64,000 nt of DNA from Thermodesulfobacteriota bacterium (GTDB taxonomy: Bacteria > Desulfobacterota_D > UBA1144 > Nemesobacterales > UBA2774): NCBI GenBank assembly GCA_040754335.1, contig JBFMCV010000001.1, positions 310,001 through 374,000 on the forward strand. Reading direction: 5' to 3'. This document shows positions 44,147 to 55,591 of the stretch, piece by piece. The notes beneath the pieces were generated by a model, which saw only the letters and a program-made list of their open reading frames with translations, did not search any database and was not told the DNA's origin. Numbering within the stretch: the first letter of the stretch is position 1; each line of letters opens with the position of its first letter. Both the position numbers and the translations under genes were made by a program.

Positions 44147-45496
44147 ATGGGCAGGTTCTTTACTCTACTTATTCTCATACTCATCATAGGCGGCGCCGTT
44201 TACATCTACCCCGACGTAGAGTGGCATTCCCCCGAGATCGATATCAAGCTCGATTCCGGCGACGTGGGCGTGAAGCCGTTCGACATCGCGGTCAGCGACA
44301 AGGGCAAGGGACTCAAGAACGTCTCTGTGCTGCTCGTGAATCAAGACGGCGAGACGGTGGTGATCGACAGGGATTACCCTGAAGGGGTAAAAGGAGACAC
44401 GCTCAACATTAAAATAGACGCGAAGAAGCTCGGCATCAAGAACGGCCCTGCCGAGCTCCGTGTGACCGCTGTAGATTACTCGAAGCTCAGGTTCTTCTCC
44501 GGCAACAAGACCGTCGCTAGCAGGAATATAAACCTCGACCTCGTCCCGCCCGCGGCAGACCTCCTAAGCACCGAGAACTACATCAACCACGGGGGCTCGG
44601 CACTCGTAGTATACAAGGCCTCTCCAGACGTAGTGAAGAGCGGCGTCACGATAGGCGGTTATTTCTTTCCCGGCTTCAAGGGCGATTTTGCCGAAGACGA
44701 CGTCTACCTCGTATTCTTCGCCTATCCTTATAATGTCCCCCCAGGCGAGAAGATCACGCTCGTCGCCGAGGACGGGGCCGGGAATTCGAAAAGCGCCAAC
44801 GTCCCCTACACGCTCAAAGACGTCGCGTACAGGCAGAGCAACCTCAATATAAGCACCGATTTCATAGAGAACATCATGAAGCCTCTTTCGGGCGAGACCG
44901 GGGAGACCGACTACAAGAAGATATTCCTCATGGTGAACAGCGACCTCAGGAAAAAGAACGACGCGAAGATAAGAGAGGTGAGCGCCGGCACCAGGGGCGA
45001 GATATTATGGAAGGGGCCGTTCCATCAGCTATCCAATTCGCAGGTAGAGGCTAATTTCGCCGACGAGAGGACGTACATATTCAACGAGGAGCCGATCGAC
45101 AAGCAGTACCACCTCGGATACGACCTCGCCGTGACGAAGAGGTACCCGATAGAAGCGGCCAACAGCGGAGTAGTCGTCCACGCGGGCGAGCTCGGCATCT
45201 ACGGGAACACGGTGATAATCGACCACGGTATGGGTGTCATGACGCTCTACGGCCACATGAGCACAATAGACGTGAAGGTCGGCGACGAGGTGAAGACGAA
45301 TCAGATTATAGGCAAGACCGGGCAGACCGGCCTCGCTGCGGGCGACCACCTCCACTACGGCGTGTACGTTAGCGGGGTCGCGGTGCGCCCCGTCGAATGG
45401 TGGGACGACAAGTGGATAAAGGACAACGTGATATTGAAAATAGACCAGGCAAAATCCGAGTTCGGGACCAAGAGCTCGGATACTACCCAGAATTAA
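44147..45496 (+). CDS. M23 family metallopeptidase (LytM type)
   Basis: A 449-residue protein with an N-terminal anchor (FFTLLILILIIGGAVYIY), a long beta-rich region (about 30-310) and a C-terminal M23 domain. Zinc ligands are in YHLGYDLA (HxxxD) and HLHYGVY (HxH), with VIIDHGMGVMTLYGHM between. All catalytic residues are present, so it is probably an active endopeptidase of peptidoglycan cross-links, tethered on the periplasmic face. AAGGAG lies upstream of the ATG. The rlmB gene follows after 18 nt. Confidence 0.92.
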   Translation: MGRFFTLLILILIIGGAVYIYPDVEWHSPEIDIKLDSGDVGVKPFDIAVSDKGKGLKNVSVLLVNQDGETVVIDRDYPEGVKGDTLNIKIDAKKLGIKNGPAELRVTAVDYSKLRFFSGNKTVASRNINLDLVPPAADLLSTENYINHGGSALVVYKASPDVVKSGVTIGGYFFPGFKGDFAEDDVYLVFFAYPYNVPPGEKITLVAEDGAGNSKSANVPYTLKDVAYRQSNLNISTDFIENIMKPLSGETGETDYKKIFLMVNSDLRKKNDAKIREVSAGTRGEILWKGPFHQLSNSQVEANFADERTYIFNEEPIDKQYHLGYDLAVTKRYPIEAANSGVVVHAGELGIYGNTVIIDHGMGVMTLYGHMSTIDVKVGDEVKTNQIIGKTGQTGLAAGDHLHYGVYVSGVAVRPVEWWDDKWIKDNVILKIDQAKSEFGTKSSDTTQN

Positions 45497-45514
45497 CCCC
45501 GGGGAGCGTGAAGA

Positions 45515-46261
45515 TTGATCATATACGGAAGGAACCCCGTCAAGGAACTGCTCTCCGCCCCCGATTCCGAGATTGAAGAAATCCTCATACTGAAAGACGG
45601 CAGTAAGGAAGGTACTGCCGACATCGTCTCGCTCGCGAGGGAGAGGGGGATAAAGATTCTCTTCCTTCCGAAAGACGCTATTACGAGGATTTCGGGGACT
45701 ACGTCCCATCAGGGTGTCGCAGCCCGCATCTCCGATTTCGAATACTCGAGCGTAGAGGGTATCCTGGACGTTGCAGAAGGGAGGGGGGAAAAGCTCCTCC
45801 TAGTCCTCCTCGACCACATAGAGGACCCTCAGAACCTCGGGGCGATAATAAGAACTGTGAACGTGCTCGGCGCGCACGGAGTCATAATCCCGAAGGACAG
45901 GGCGGCGTCCGTTACGCCTGCCGTAGTCAAGGCTTCGGCCGGCGCAGTGAACCACGTGCTTATCGCCAGGGTCGTCAACCTCTCGTCGATTATAGAGGTG
46001 CTCAAGAAAAAAGGGGTCTGGATCGTGGGGGCCGACCCCGGGGCGCCTGTGCCTGTCTTCGGGGAAGACCTCGGAAAGTTAGACATCGCTCTTGTAATTG
46101 GCAGTGAAGGCAAGGGGATAGGACAGAAACTTAAAGAACAATGCGACTTCCTCGTATCCATCCCGCAAGCGGGAAAAGTGACCTCTCTCAACGCATCCGT
46201 CTCAGCCGGGATACTCATTTACGAGATTTTGAGGCAGAGAGGAAATTTTAAATCGCGGTAA
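45515..46261 (+). CDS. rlmB: 23S rRNA (guanosine-2'-O-)-methyltransferase RlmB (TrmH family)
   Basis: A 248-residue SPOUT enzyme. The N-terminal IIYGRNPVKELLSA is the substrate-binding domain start. LLDHIEDPQNLGAIIRTVNV, IALVIGSEGKGI and SLNASVSAGILIYEILRQR are motifs 1-3 of the SpoU/TrmH family. It starts at TTG behind GGGGAG. It methylates a conserved guanosine in 23S rRNA using S-adenosylmethionine; naming as RlmB rather than TrmL/TrmH is by similarity. Confidence 0.9.
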   Translation: MIIYGRNPVKELLSAPDSEIEEILILKDGSKEGTADIVSLARERGIKILFLPKDAITRISGTTSHQGVAARISDFEYSSVEGILDVAEGRGEKLLLVLLDHIEDPQNLGAIIRTVNVLGAHGVIIPKDRAASVTPAVVKASAGAVNHVLIARVVNLSSIIEVLKKKGVWIVGADPGAPVPVFGEDLGKLDIALVIGSEGKGIGQKLKEQCDFLVSIPQAGKVTSLNASVSAGILIYEILRQRGNFKSR

Positions 46262-46292
46262 GCATCATCCGTCAGGATCGAACCCGAACCAT

Positions 46293-46317
46293 GTAGGAGC
46301 GGCTTCCAGCCGCGATC
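46293..46317. repeat. Compact REP palindrome
   Basis: GTAGGAGCGGCTTCCAGCCGCGATC (25 nt, cited here by ends): GCGGCT and AGCCGC arms with a three-base loop. It is the uninterrupted form of the element at 15637-15706. Confidence 0.65.
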
Positions 46318-46326
46318 TCATTTTAT

Positions 46327-46444
46327 CTGTCATTCTGAACTACGGTTCTGAACACGTGCAAGAACCGGACATCATAGGTGGAATGCAATGAAGCACATAT
46401 CCCTTGGATATTATTGGTTAACCCAAAATATTCAGAATCTCGTC
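46327..46444. repeat. Dispersed repeat, copy 1 (CTGTCATTCTGAAC family)
   Basis: Aligns with 49628-49746 over its full length: CTGTCATTCTGAACTACG at one end, CAAAATATTCAGAATCTCGTC-like sequence at the other, with GAACC.GAC...GCTGAAT-type blocks between. The ends are loosely inverted (ATTCTGAA/TTCAGAAT), suggesting a hairpin-forming non-autonomous element. Confidence 0.6.
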
Positions 46445-46790
46445 TTTTAAACCCGTTCGTCCTGCCTGCCGGGCGTAGCTTTAGCGTAGACGGGAGCCTG
46501 TCGATAGGCGTCTGCTTCAATTCCCTCTCCCCTTTTTGGGAGGGAGAGGGCCAGGAGCCTGTCCTGAACTTGATTCAGGATGAGGGGGTACATCAATTAT
46601 CGGCCTGTCTTTGCGAGCAACGATTTCAAGCGTGCGAGGAATCGGTCGCCCTCGGCTGATTGCAAACAAGCACATTCATCAACACACATAAGTAACTAAA
46701 ATCAAATTATGAAGCAAAGCGCGGCAATCTAATCCTTCATACGCCTTGAATCAGATAGAGCGCCAGCGTAAATCGTAGTATATTCATTAG

Positions 46791-47357
46791 GTGAACAAAG
46801 AGCCGAAGGACGAATACAGGGAAGAGGACGTAAGCGAGGAATCAGTAAACCACCTGATAGAGCACCGCATCCCGTGGCTCCTGGTGGGGCTCCTGGGGGG
46901 ACTGCTCGCCACCCTGATCGTTTCCAAATACGAGGCTATACTCGCCTCGGACGTGAGGCTCGCTTTCTTCATCCCGATAATCGTCTACCTGAGCGACGCC
47001 GTAGGCACCCAGACGGAGACCATATACGTTAGGGCGCTGTCCACAAAGAAGAATCTCTCGTTCTGGAAATATATATTGAAGGAAAGTTTCGTAGGGGCGG
47101 GACTTGGGTTAATCTCAGGGGCGGTCTTGGGGATTTTCGCCAATTACTGGCTTAAGTCTTACGCGATAGGGCTGACGATAGGGCTCACGATGCTGATAAA
47201 CCTTACACTCGCGCCTGTCCTCGCCGTTGTTATACCGAACTTGATATATAAGAGGCACCTCGACCCCGCTCTAGGCTCCGGCCCTGTGGCGACGATAATT
47301 CAGGACCTTATAAGCCTGATCGTCTACTTCCTTGTCGCGAGCGTTTTTCTCTTGTGA
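46791..47357 (+). CDS. Stand-alone MgtE-type membrane domain (Mg2+ channel)
   Basis: A 188-residue protein with about five spans. IPWLLVGLLGGLLATLIVSK, LAFFIPIIVYLSDAVGTQ and the C-terminal DPALGSGPVATIIQDLISLI match the membrane domain of MgtE magnesium channels; the last segment keeps the Asp that lines the pore in MgtE. The N-domain and CBS pair that gate MgtE by intracellular Mg2+ are missing and replaced by about 25 acidic residues. The usual GGN before VGTQ is SDA here. It starts at GTG with a weak ribosome site. Confidence 0.8.
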   Translation: MNKEPKDEYREEDVSEESVNHLIEHRIPWLLVGLLGGLLATLIVSKYEAILASDVRLAFFIPIIVYLSDAVGTQTETIYVRALSTKKNLSFWKYILKESFVGAGLGLISGAVLGIFANYWLKSYAIGLTIGLTMLINLTLAPVLAVVIPNLIYKRHLDPALGSGPVATIIQDLISLIVYFLVASVFLL

Positions 47358-47402
47358 CTGATTAAATAAGATTGCGGGTCTCTTTCCGGGTTTTTTATCG
47401 AG

Positions 47403-49565
<2,163 letters not shown>

Positions 49566-49571
49566 TTAATT

Positions 49572-49592
49572 CCCTCCTTTGAAAAAGGAGGG
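49572..49592. repeat. Perfect hairpin CCCTCCTTT/AAAGGAGGG
   Basis: Nine-base arms CCCTCCTTT and AAAGGAGGG with a three-base loop; ATAGGGAGGATTTGTCTTTT follows. Similar G-run repeats occur at 57662-57680. A T-rich run comes too late and mixed for a classical terminator. Confidence 0.6.
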
Positions 49593-49627
49593 ATAGGGAG
49601 GATTTGTCTTTTTTGCATTTTTTTAAT

Positions 49628-49746
49628 CTGTCATCCTGAACTACGTTTCTGAGCGTGCGTAAGAAACGGACGCCCCAGGCTGAATCCAATGATGTAACTA
49701 TTCTCCGCTTATTCATTTATCAAACCAAAATATTCAGGATCTCATC
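49628..49746. repeat. Dispersed repeat, copy 2 (CTGTCATTCTGAAC family)
   Basis: Second copy of the element at 46327-46444, in the same orientation: CTGTCATCCTGAACTACG at the left, CAAAATATTCAGGATCTCATC-like sequence at the right. The interior has diverged more than the ends. Confidence 0.6.
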
Positions 49747-49786
49747 TTGTTCTCTTAGTTATTCCTTCAGAATCCGGAATCCTCCT

Positions 49787-51508
49787 CTACTTCCTCATCT
49801 TCCTGAGCCTTTCCATCAATTCTTTATAAGATAGCGCGTTAAGCACGTCCTTTTTCTCCACCCACCCCCTCCGGGCAGTGCCCACGCCGTACCTCATGAA
49901 TTTGAGCTGGTCCGTGCTGTGGGCGTCCGTCGAAATGATTACCTTCACTCCCGCGTCGATCGCCTTCTTCGCGTGGAGGTCGTTCATATCGAGCCTCCAG
50001 TAAGAGCCGTTCACCTCGAGCGCCTTCCCGTACTCTAAAGCGGCCTCGATCACCTTGTCTATGTCTACGTCGTAGGGGTCCCTTTCGCCTATGAGCCTCC
50101 CCGTCGGGTGTCCTATCGCATGGACGTATGGGTTCTTCACGGCCCTGATGATACGGTTCGTCATTGTCTCCCTTTCCATCTTGAAGCCGCTGTGGACAGA
50201 CGCTATGACTACGTCGAGCTCCTTGAGCACGCTGTCCGGATAGTCGAGGGTGCCGTCGCTCTTTATATCGACTTCCGTCCCCATGAGGATTTTTATGTTC
50301 CTGAATCTTCTGGCGACTGATTCCAGCTCTTTCTGCTTCGCTCTCAGCCTGTCGATCGAAAGACCGTTCGCTATTGTCTGGGATGGCGAGTGGTCCGTGA
50401 TCGCGATGTACTCGTACCCGAGCTCCAGCGCGCTTTCCGCCATTTCCTCTATAGTCGCCTTGCCGTCGCTCCATTTCGTGTGCGTGTGGAGGTCGCCCCT
50501 GATATCCCCGAGCTCTATCAGGTCGGGGAGCTTTCCTTCAATCGCGGCCTCAATCTCGCCCCTGTCCTCTCTTAATTCGGGAGGTATGAACGGGAGTCCG
50601 AGCGTCTTGTACATCTCCTTTTCCGTCTCTCCGGCGATCCTCTTCTCGTCCCTGTATAGTCCGTACTCGTTCAGCTTTAGGCCTTTTTTCACGGCGAGCG
50701 TCCTCAGCTTCACGTTGTGAGACTTCGACCCCGTGAAGTACATTAGGGCTGCGCCGTAAGATTCGGGCCCTACCACGCGGAGGTCGGCCTGCATCCCTCC
50801 CTTGAGTATCACGCTCCCCTTCGTTCCGCCCGATGCGAGCACGTCCTTGACGGACTTCATTCCCGTGAAAGCGTCCACTACAGGCTCCGTCTTGTCCGCG
50901 ATAGTGAGTATGTCCATGTCGCCGATCGTCTCCCGCATGCGTCTCAACGAGCCCGCGATTATCGTCCCCTCCGTGCCCGGTATTTTCGCGATCTCTCTCA
51001 CGACCTCTTCAGCGAGAGGCATGGCTGCCCCGAGGAGAGTCCTCTCCTTGCTTTCCTTGAATATCTCGACCCCTCTTTTGATGTCGTCTATTTTCTTCTT
51101 CCCCATCCCCTTGAACTTGAGTATCTCTTCCCCTCCGAGCGCCTTCTCGAGGCCGGCGAGGTTCCTGACGTTGAGCTCCTTGAAGAGGAGGGCGAGCGTC
51201 TTGGGCCCAAGCCCTTGAATATGGAGCAGGTCTACCAAGTCGAGCGGCACCTTCTCCCTGAGCTTGTCATACTCCTTGATCTTCCCCGTCTTGATATACG
51301 CGTTTATCTTCTCGGCGAGGTCCTTTCCCACCCCCGGTATCTCCGTGAGCTCATCGCGGGCGGCTATTTCCTCAATGTCCTCTCCGAGCTCGAGTATGTT
51401 CTCGGCGGCGTTCCTGTAAGCCCTTACCTTGAACGGGTTCTCGCCGAGCACGTTGAGCATATCGGACATGTGCCCGAATATTTCCGCTATTTCCGTATTC
51501 TTGCTCAT
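49787..51508 (-). CDS. polX: Bacterial/archaeal family X DNA polymerase with PHP domain
   Basis: A 573-residue PolX. Residues 1-150 hold the 8-kDa-like domain and helix-hairpin-helix motifs (TEIPGVGKDLAEKI, LHIQGLGPKTLALLF). The palm has IAGSLRRMRETIGDMDIL with the GS and GDxD motifs and a later aspartate in MQADLRVV. The C-terminal PHP domain (about 338-565) begins GDLHTHTKWSDGKATI with the metal-binding HxH and includes STDAHS. It fills short gaps in base-excision repair; the PHP part gives 3'-5' exonuclease or AP-endonuclease activity in studied homologues. Confidence 0.96.
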   Translation of the reverse strand: MSKNTEIAEIFGHMSDMLNVLGENPFKVRAYRNAAENILELGEDIEEIAARDELTEIPGVGKDLAEKINAYIKTGKIKEYDKLREKVPLDLVDLLHIQGLGPKTLALLFKELNVRNLAGLEKALGGEEILKFKGMGKKKIDDIKRGVEIFKESKERTLLGAAMPLAEEVVREIAKIPGTEGTIIAGSLRRMRETIGDMDILTIADKTEPVVDAFTGMKSVKDVLASGGTKGSVILKGGMQADLRVVGPESYGAALMYFTGSKSHNVKLRTLAVKKGLKLNEYGLYRDEKRIAGETEKEMYKTLGLPFIPPELREDRGEIEAAIEGKLPDLIELGDIRGDLHTHTKWSDGKATIEEMAESALELGYEYIAITDHSPSQTIANGLSIDRLRAKQKELESVARRFRNIKILMGTEVDIKSDGTLDYPDSVLKELDVVIASVHSGFKMERETMTNRIIRAVKNPYVHAIGHPTGRLIGERDPYDVDIDKVIEAALEYGKALEVNGSYWRLDMNDLHAKKAIDAGVKVIISTDAHSTDQLKFMRYGVGTARRGWVEKKDVLNALSYKELMERLRKMRK

Positions 51509-51679
51509 GACAATTCAATTATACATTGGAGAGGATTATGAATAATAACATTTTCACGCGCTCGTTTTTAGCGCGGATTAATAGCCGGCCTGCCCTGATC
51601 GGGTAGTATAAACGGTTGATTATAACCGGCTCCGGAAGGTGATCACGGGGCACGGTATGTTGAATTAGACACGGTCGTT

Positions 51680-52639
51680 ATGGATATCGATGACCTCCTC
51701 GGTAAGAAGCTCATTGTTGTCACGGGTAAGGGCGGCGTCGGGAAGACGGCTGTCTCCCTCTCGCTTTCCTATCTGAATGCCAGGCACAAGAGACGCCCGC
51801 TCTACGTAACACTGAAAAAGGTCGATCGTGGCTCCTATTTCTTCGGCCTTGACGGCGGCTTAGATAGCGTCGAAAGGCCCATAGATAAGGGGATAAACGC
51901 GGTGTATATCGACCCCAACGCGGCCCTCAGCGAGTACATACGCGAGAATTTCGTGAGGCTCTATCCTGTCTATTCGGCGATACTCAAATCCAGGACACTA
52001 CAGACGTTCTTCGAAGCTGCCCCCGGACTGAAGGAGCTCATAACGATAGGAAAGGTCTGGCACCTGGGGACGAGGGGCGGGCGGCACAAAGCCCCCGCAC
52101 AAGGATACGACCAGGTGATATTCGACGCCCCTTCGACGGGACATGCGATCCCTGTCCTCGACCTGCCGACGAAAGTCCTCCAGATGGTAAGGGGCGGCGC
52201 ATTCAGGAGCCACATAGAATGGGTGGAGGGGTTTCTCAAGGACCCGGAGAAAACTGCGGTCGTCGTCGTTTCCGCGCCCGAGGAAATGGTCGTAGGAGAG
52301 ACTCTAGAGCTTATAGATGCAGTCAGGTCCATAGGCATATCCGTCCTCTTTACGGCGGTCAATAAGGTCTACGAAAACCCGTTCACGAAAAGCGAAGAGG
52401 AAACTATTCTCGGACTCTTCGGCTCGGACGAGTTCCCAAATGCGGAGCGAATTCTGAATATTGCGAAAAAACACATCGAGAGGGCGAATACGTCGGACAG
52501 GCACATAAAAAAACTTAGTGCCGGTTTAAAGGACGGCGTCCTCGTGGTGCCCAAGATTTTTAAAAAAGACCTGACGCCGGCTGATTTGAAACACATGGCT
52601 TCGAGTCTCGAGGCGCAGACGGGCGGTGGCAACCGATGA
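51680..52639 (+). CDS. ArsA/Get3-like ATPase, first of a pair
   Basis: A 319-residue ArsA-like P-loop ATPase. GKGGVGKT at residues 15-22 is the deviant Walker A with the signature lysine. Switch II-type DAPSTGHAIPVL (normally DTAPTGHTLRLL) and VSAPEEMVVGETLELID match the family. The DP(A/S) switch I is replaced by TLKKVDRGSYFF. The ATP-dependent dimeric protein might handle a membrane protein or metal, but the client is unknown, and no arsR, arsB or arsC genes are present. It overlaps the next ArsA-like gene by 4 nt (ATGA). Confidence 0.85.
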   Translation: MDIDDLLGKKLIVVTGKGGVGKTAVSLSLSYLNARHKRRPLYVTLKKVDRGSYFFGLDGGLDSVERPIDKGINAVYIDPNAALSEYIRENFVRLYPVYSAILKSRTLQTFFEAAPGLKELITIGKVWHLGTRGGRHKAPAQGYDQVIFDAPSTGHAIPVLDLPTKVLQMVRGGAFRSHIEWVEGFLKDPEKTAVVVVSAPEEMVVGETLELIDAVRSIGISVLFTAVNKVYENPFTKSEEETILGLFGSDEFPNAERILNIAKKHIERANTSDRHIKKLSAGLKDGVLVVPKIFKKDLTPADLKHMASSLEAQTGGGNR

Positions 52640-53721
52640 ATCTCGGCCGTATTGTGGAAGAAAAACGGATAGTCATCTGCATCGGATCGGGAGGTGCCGG
52701 CAAGACCACGATCTCTTCGGCGGTCGCGCTAGAGGCGGCATCGATGGGGAAGAGGACGCTCGCCCTGACCGTAGATCCATCCAGGAGGCTCGCGCAGTCC
52801 CTCGGCTTGTCGCCGGGAGCCATGACCGGGAAGGTCTCTGCAAGACGCATGAAAGAAGCGGGGTATAACGGGAAGGGTGAGCTTACTGTCAGGCTCCTCG
52901 ATGTGAAAAAGACTTTCGACGAGCTGATTATCAAGGTCTCCGGGTCCGAGGACGCCGCATCCAGGATACTCGCGAATAATTATTACAGGAGTGTCGCAGA
53001 TTCGATCGCAGGCGCGCACGAGTTCATGGCCATGGAAGCCCTCTACTCGTCGTACTCGGAAGGGAGCTACGACCTGATTGTCGTGGATACGCCTCCCTCC
53101 GAGCACCTGTCCGATCTCCTCACGGCTCCCCTCAGGTTAAGCGCCATTCTGGATTCCCAGGGGTTCAGGTCTTTTTTCCTGATGGACAGGATGAGCTTCG
53201 GCCTCACGAGGATGGTCACGTCGCTATCGCTCAGGTTCATACAGAGGGTAGTCGGGATCGAGGTCATCCACGATATGTGGGAGTTCTTTTCCGAATTCGA
53301 ATCGGTGAGCGAGGGGATAAAGACGAGGGCGGAGAAGACTTACGGCCTATTGAAATCCCCTTCCGCGTCTTTCCTTATAGTCACTAACCTGAGCGAGGCT
53401 TCGATGGAGAACACGCTCGGGTGGGAGAAGGATCTGAGCTCCGGGGATTACCCGGTCGGGGCTGTAATCGTAAACAGGACAAGCCCGGACCTCGACCTCC
53501 CTGCTGTTAAGGATATCAAAGGCCTAGAAGTCGTCGCCTCAGACGGGCTCCGGGAGAAGCTCGTCCGTCTCTACAAAGAGCACGGGAACGAAGCGGACGC
53601 CGAGAAAAAGGCGCTGAAAAAGCTCGGGTCAAAATTCCCGTGCATACCGGTGCCGGAGATAGATTCAGAGGTTATAGGTTTGAGAGAAATCCGGAGACTC
53701 GGGGAGTACCTGTTCGGCTAG
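52636..53721 (+). CDS. ArsA/Get3-like ATPase, second of a pair
   Basis: A 361-residue ArsA-like ATPase. Its Walker A is GSGGAGKTT, in which the signature lysine is Ser. Switch I is TVDPSRRLAQSLGL and switch II VVDTPPSEHLSDLL. Thus this partner keeps the canonical DPS and DTPP motifs that the first lacks, while the first keeps the signature lysine. The two probably form a heterodimer (inference). Similar tandem pairs occur in Actinobacteria and Myxobacteria. It is convergent with the amidase gene. Confidence 0.87.
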   Translation: MNLGRIVEEKRIVICIGSGGAGKTTISSAVALEAASMGKRTLALTVDPSRRLAQSLGLSPGAMTGKVSARRMKEAGYNGKGELTVRLLDVKKTFDELIIKVSGSEDAASRILANNYYRSVADSIAGAHEFMAMEALYSSYSEGSYDLIVVDTPPSEHLSDLLTAPLRLSAILDSQGFRSFFLMDRMSFGLTRMVTSLSLRFIQRVVGIEVIHDMWEFFSEFESVSEGIKTRAEKTYGLLKSPSASFLIVTNLSEASMENTLGWEKDLSSGDYPVGAVIVNRTSPDLDLPAVKDIKGLEVVASDGLREKLVRLYKEHGNEADAEKKALKKLGSKFPCIPVPEIDSEVIGLREIRRLGEYLFG

Positions 53722-53728
53722 GCACTGC

Positions 53729-55453
53729 TTATTCGAGCGATGCGGTCTGGACTTCCGAGGAGAACTTTACTATCCCGCTGAATATCCCGTCCGCCATCTC
53801 GTCGATGTAGTCGTCCGACTTGAGCCTCTGCTCGTCCCTCGGGTTCGTGATGAAAGCTGTTTCGACAAGTATGCTCGGGATGTCGGCCCCTATGAGGACG
53901 ACGAATGGCGCCCTTTTTACGCCCTTGTTTTTGACAGGTTGGTATTTCCCCGACATGTTGCTCACTACGGAATTCTGGACGTGGCCCGCCAGGCGCTGTG
54001 ATTCCTCGATCTTCGCGCTCAGGAGATACTGCTTTAAGACCTTCGACATCTCGCCGCGCGATATGCTGGTGGTCGCGTTCTCACGTGCCGCCACGGCGAG
54101 AGACCGCTGGTCTTTAGTAAGGCTCAGGAAGTAGGTCTCAGTCCCGTACGCCTGCTTGTCCCTGGCGGCGTTACAGTGTATGGAGATGAAAAGGTCGGCC
54201 CCCTGCTTCTTGGCGATGCCCGTCCTTTCCTCAAGCGGTATGAACCGGTCGTCGCTCCTCGTGAGATAGACGTTCGTGATACCGTATTTCCTCCCGTCCC
54301 TGTCGAGCTTTTCCTTGAGCGCCTTCGCGATGTCGAGCGTTACCTGCTTTTCCTTGAGTCCGGAAGGGCCGATCGCCCCGGGGTCGTGCCCGCCGTGACC
54401 GGCGTCTATAACGACCGTCCTAATCTTGAGACCGAGCGCCTGTGAAAGGCTAGATACCTGGTCTTCGGGCAGGCCGGCTTCGTATTTATAGTCCTCTGTA
54501 TTCTTTTTTACGGCGTAGTACTCGTCGTGCCCTTTTGGGTTCCCCTGTATGTCCATCACAATTCTGAAGGGATCTTTCAAGGCGAAGACCTTGTAGTCCT
54601 CGAAGCTCTTTATGTAAAGCACCACCCTCACGCGGTCGCTCGTGTTCCTGGCGAACCTTATCTCTTCCAGGAGCCCCTTGGTGATGGGCTCGACGTAGAG
54701 GTTCTTATCCACTTTCGTGCCGTATATATCGACCAGCAGGCGAGGGGGCTTCCCGTTCGCCTTGTCTTCCTTGAGGAACATCGATTTAAATGGCGTCTCC
54801 TCGTCCACGTGTATGACGACCCTCGTGAAATTATCCGTTGACCAGTGCCGTATCTGGCTCACGCTCGCAAGGCCGCTCGTCTCTCCAGATTTATCCGTTT
54901 CGGTCTCGCCGGTACTTGCGGCTGTTTTCCCCGCAGCCGGCTTGAAAGGCGAGAGCTCTGCGGTCTTGTTCTTCGCGATTGTCTTCATATCGCCGTTAGG
55001 GAATTCGACCGTGATTTTCTCGTATTCGACGTAAGCCGCGCTCTTGCTCTCTTTCTCGACTATCCTCGCTACCCGGAGCTGCGCATCGTCCGCGAGGCTG
55101 CTCTCTGGGTATCTCGTTACAAAGAGCCTCGAATAATCGACGGCTCTTTCGAGGTCCTCCTCGGAACCGAACCTTTCCCCCATTTCCTCGTACATTTTTC
55201 CTGAAATGAACAGTGAATTGGGGGCCTTCTCGCTATCGGGATAGTTGATGTAAATGCTGTAAAAGGCCCGCGCTATGGTCTCCCAGATCTCTTTATTGTT
55301 TACCTTTTCTTCGTTTCCTGCGAGGGACTTGTAGAGCGTGAACGTTTCGGCGTATAATTTCTCGCCCTTGTCGGCGGCGTAGGAATAGTGTGAGAACAGG
55401 ATAATGACGAAAATGGAAACTACGATTGCGGAAAATCGCGGTTTTGCGCTCAC
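53729..55453 (-). CDS. amiC: AMIN-domain N-acetylmuramoyl-L-alanine amidase
   Basis: A 574-residue exported amidase. After a signal peptide (FSAIVVSIFVIILFSHYSYA), residues 30-170 are a TPR-like helical region. An AMIN domain (about 195-300) includes SVSQIRHWSTDNFTRVVIHV. The amidase_3 domain (about 335-565) has VVIDAGHGGHDPGAIG, SIHCNAA and LVETAFITNP with the zinc ligands and catalytic Glu. It cleaves the amide between MurNAc and the peptide at division. TPR repeats ahead of AMIN are not found in E. coli AmiC. Confidence 0.92.
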   Translation of the reverse strand: MSAKPRFSAIVVSIFVIILFSHYSYAADKGEKLYAETFTLYKSLAGNEEKVNNKEIWETIARAFYSIYINYPDSEKAPNSLFISGKMYEEMGERFGSEEDLERAVDYSRLFVTRYPESSLADDAQLRVARIVEKESKSAAYVEYEKITVEFPNGDMKTIAKNKTAELSPFKPAAGKTAASTGETETDKSGETSGLASVSQIRHWSTDNFTRVVIHVDEETPFKSMFLKEDKANGKPPRLLVDIYGTKVDKNLYVEPITKGLLEEIRFARNTSDRVRVVLYIKSFEDYKVFALKDPFRIVMDIQGNPKGHDEYYAVKKNTEDYKYEAGLPEDQVSSLSQALGLKIRTVVIDAGHGGHDPGAIGPSGLKEKQVTLDIAKALKEKLDRDGRKYGITNVYLTRSDDRFIPLEERTGIAKKQGADLFISIHCNAARDKQAYGTETYFLSLTKDQRSLAVAARENATTSISRGEMSKVLKQYLLSAKIEESQRLAGHVQNSVVSNMSGKYQPVKNKGVKRAPFVVLIGADIPSILVETAFITNPRDEQRLKSDDYIDEMADGIFSGIVKFSSEVQTASLE

Positions 55454-55591
55454 TTTACTATTTATAATTATATTAGCTCCATGGTTATTTGTAAATGGTA
55501 TTTTATAAAGTACTTTAACATTTTACCGGATTTTCTTTCATTTTAAAGTGTAAATCTTTTGAAATAATTGGTTCTTGATGATAAATTTCTA

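Larger units (their letters stand above)
46262..46790. other. Intergenic region with dispersed repeats
   Basis: The 529-nt gap contains a compact REP palindrome (46293-46317), a 118-bp dispersed repeat (46327-46444) and, near 46530-46590, CCTCTCCC...GGGAGAGG and CTGAACTTGATTCAGG palindromes. No gene is supported. Confidence 0.6.
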
